DNA of 20,153 nucleotides. Source: Hypsibius dujardini (Eukaryota; Tardigrada; Eutardigrada; Parachela; Hypsibiidae). The translations under genes were made by a program, and so were the position numbers. The first letter of the stretch is position 1, and each line of letters opens with the position of its first letter. The DNA is taken from assembly GCA_001579985.1 (NCBI GenBank), contig LRSR01001395.1, positions 1 through 20,153 of the forward strand, given 5' to 3'. Below are positions 15,701-20,153 of this stretch, one piece after another. The notes below the pieces were generated by a model. The model searched no databases and was not told the DNA's origin. It was given only the letters and a program-made list of their open reading frames with translations.

Positions 15701-16023
15701 GCGCCACCTACCGGCTAACCTTGAAATGTGTGCAGCGCCCCCTCTGTGACTTTACGAACGCTGAAACTATTTTTTCTCTTCCCACTATCCCATGCAAAAT
15801 TAATTTCGAAGCGATTGGTCGATCGAAGCCAACTATTTTTCGGGTGGTAGGGGGTGGAGCTAAAACTTTCGGTACAACGAAGTATGATTGATGCGCACTA
15901 CACAACTGGCAAAAATGCTTGATTGACGAGTCAAGCCTTTTGACTCGGTCCGTGCATTGCTTTCTCCACTGAACGGATCAAATGGCTTGACGCGGCTAGT
16001 TAAGCATTCCGTTGGCGCCACCT
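15701..16023 (-). promoter_or_regulatory. three CTCF-core-like motifs (AGRKGGCRS)
   Basis: On the minus strand AGGTGGCGC (15709-15701), AGGGGGCGCT (15743-15734) and AGGTGGCGC (16023-16015) all match the core of the CTCF consensus in one orientation, 125-450 bp upstream of the FHIP2 start codon. Flanking matches are poorer. CTCF is conserved in bilaterians; binding here is inference. Confidence 0.3.
15927..15947. repeat. perfect short hairpin CGAGTCAA/TTGACTCG
   Basis: Eight-bp perfect arms (15927-15934 and 15940-15947) around a 5-nt loop, about 200 bp upstream of the FHIP2 ATG. This is a short palindrome and could be a factor site or chance. Confidence 0.6.
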
Positions 16024-16147
16024 GTAAGGCTGGAGGCTGTGGGATTCCACCAGGAGCAAATGCCACACTAAATTTCCGCTGACGTCGCGACGTCATCTGT
16101 TTTGTTAACAAAATCCAACAATTTCGAAACATTCCAACGCCAACGAC

Positions 16148-20098
<3,951 letters not shown>

Positions 20099-20153
20099 CT
20101 TGAAATCTATTTTTCTCGTACCGCAGTGCTTCTTTTAATTTTGCATGTTCTTT

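Larger units (their letters stand above)
14796..16147. other. divergent intergenic region astacin / FHIP2
   Basis: The region lies between the astacin start (14795, minus) and the FHIP2 start (16148, plus). It contains a weak spliced micro-ORF (15109-15357, minus), a 25-bp-period direct repeat of ATCAGACAAACCTGGA (15584 and 15609), three CTCF-core-like motifs (15701, 15735, 16015) and a perfect 8-bp-arm hairpin (15927-15947). Promoters for both flanking genes should lie here. No further coding sequence is supported. Confidence 0.45.

Noticed and set aside
15708-15905. 65-codon minus-strand frame
   Set aside because: No start context, splice support or recognisable motif; it overlaps the presumed promoter region of FHIP2.

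Overview
The window is animal (metazoan) nuclear DNA. Every gene I can reconstruct is split by GT-AG introns, and the recognisable proteins are animal ones: a V-ATPase proteolipid c subunit, two CNRIP1-type proteins (cannabinoid receptor-interacting protein family), an astacin metalloprotease and an FHIP2-type FTS/Hook/FHIP subunit. The lineage cannot be fixed from this window. The genes are compact, with introns from about 34 to 2,600 nt. Nearly every intron and intergenic gap holds a simple-repeat block, mostly variants of GTCT, GTGTCT or their complements.

Layout, left to right: (1) 110-485 +, terminal exon of an unrecognised gene. (2) 872-1777 -, V-ATPase subunit c, three exons, convergent with gene 1. 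(3) about 2219-2752 -, a possible exon running into a nested minisatellite. (4) 3190-4135 -, an unrecognised four-exon gene with 11-residue repeats and a faint look of an axonemal protein. (5) 4313-4953 -, coding blocks of an unrecognised small gene, which have no long uninterrupted reading frame. (6) 6332-8277 + and (7) 9786-12965 +, two tandem CNRIP1 paralogues with identical intron positions and phases. (8) 13039-14795 -, an astacin-family secreted zinc protease whose 3' end faces that of gene 7 across 73 bp. (9) 15109-15357 -, a weak two-exon micro-ORF. (10) 16148-20098 +, a complete six-exon FHIP2 gene.

The genes are ordinary cellular ones (proton pumping, receptor-associated and vesicle-transport adaptors, a secreted protease) and do not form one pathway. 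I found no mobile-element protein, CRISPR array, rRNA or tRNA gene, and no convincing new multi-gene system. The best points for follow-up are the local CNRIP1 duplication with a divergent N terminus, a 35-bp-arm intronic hairpin, a repeat element present in opposite genomic orientation in introns of two unrelated neighbouring genes, the nested 8-mer minisatellite, a CACGTG box near the V-ATPase start, a cluster of CTCF-core-like sites, and the two unrecognised minus-strand genes.

Exon coordinates come from hand translation and splice-site reading. Junctions supported by protein-family alignment or exact phase agreement are firm. Those in genes 3, 4, 5 and 9 and in the astacin propeptide are provisional. 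Family comparisons are from memory, not from a search.
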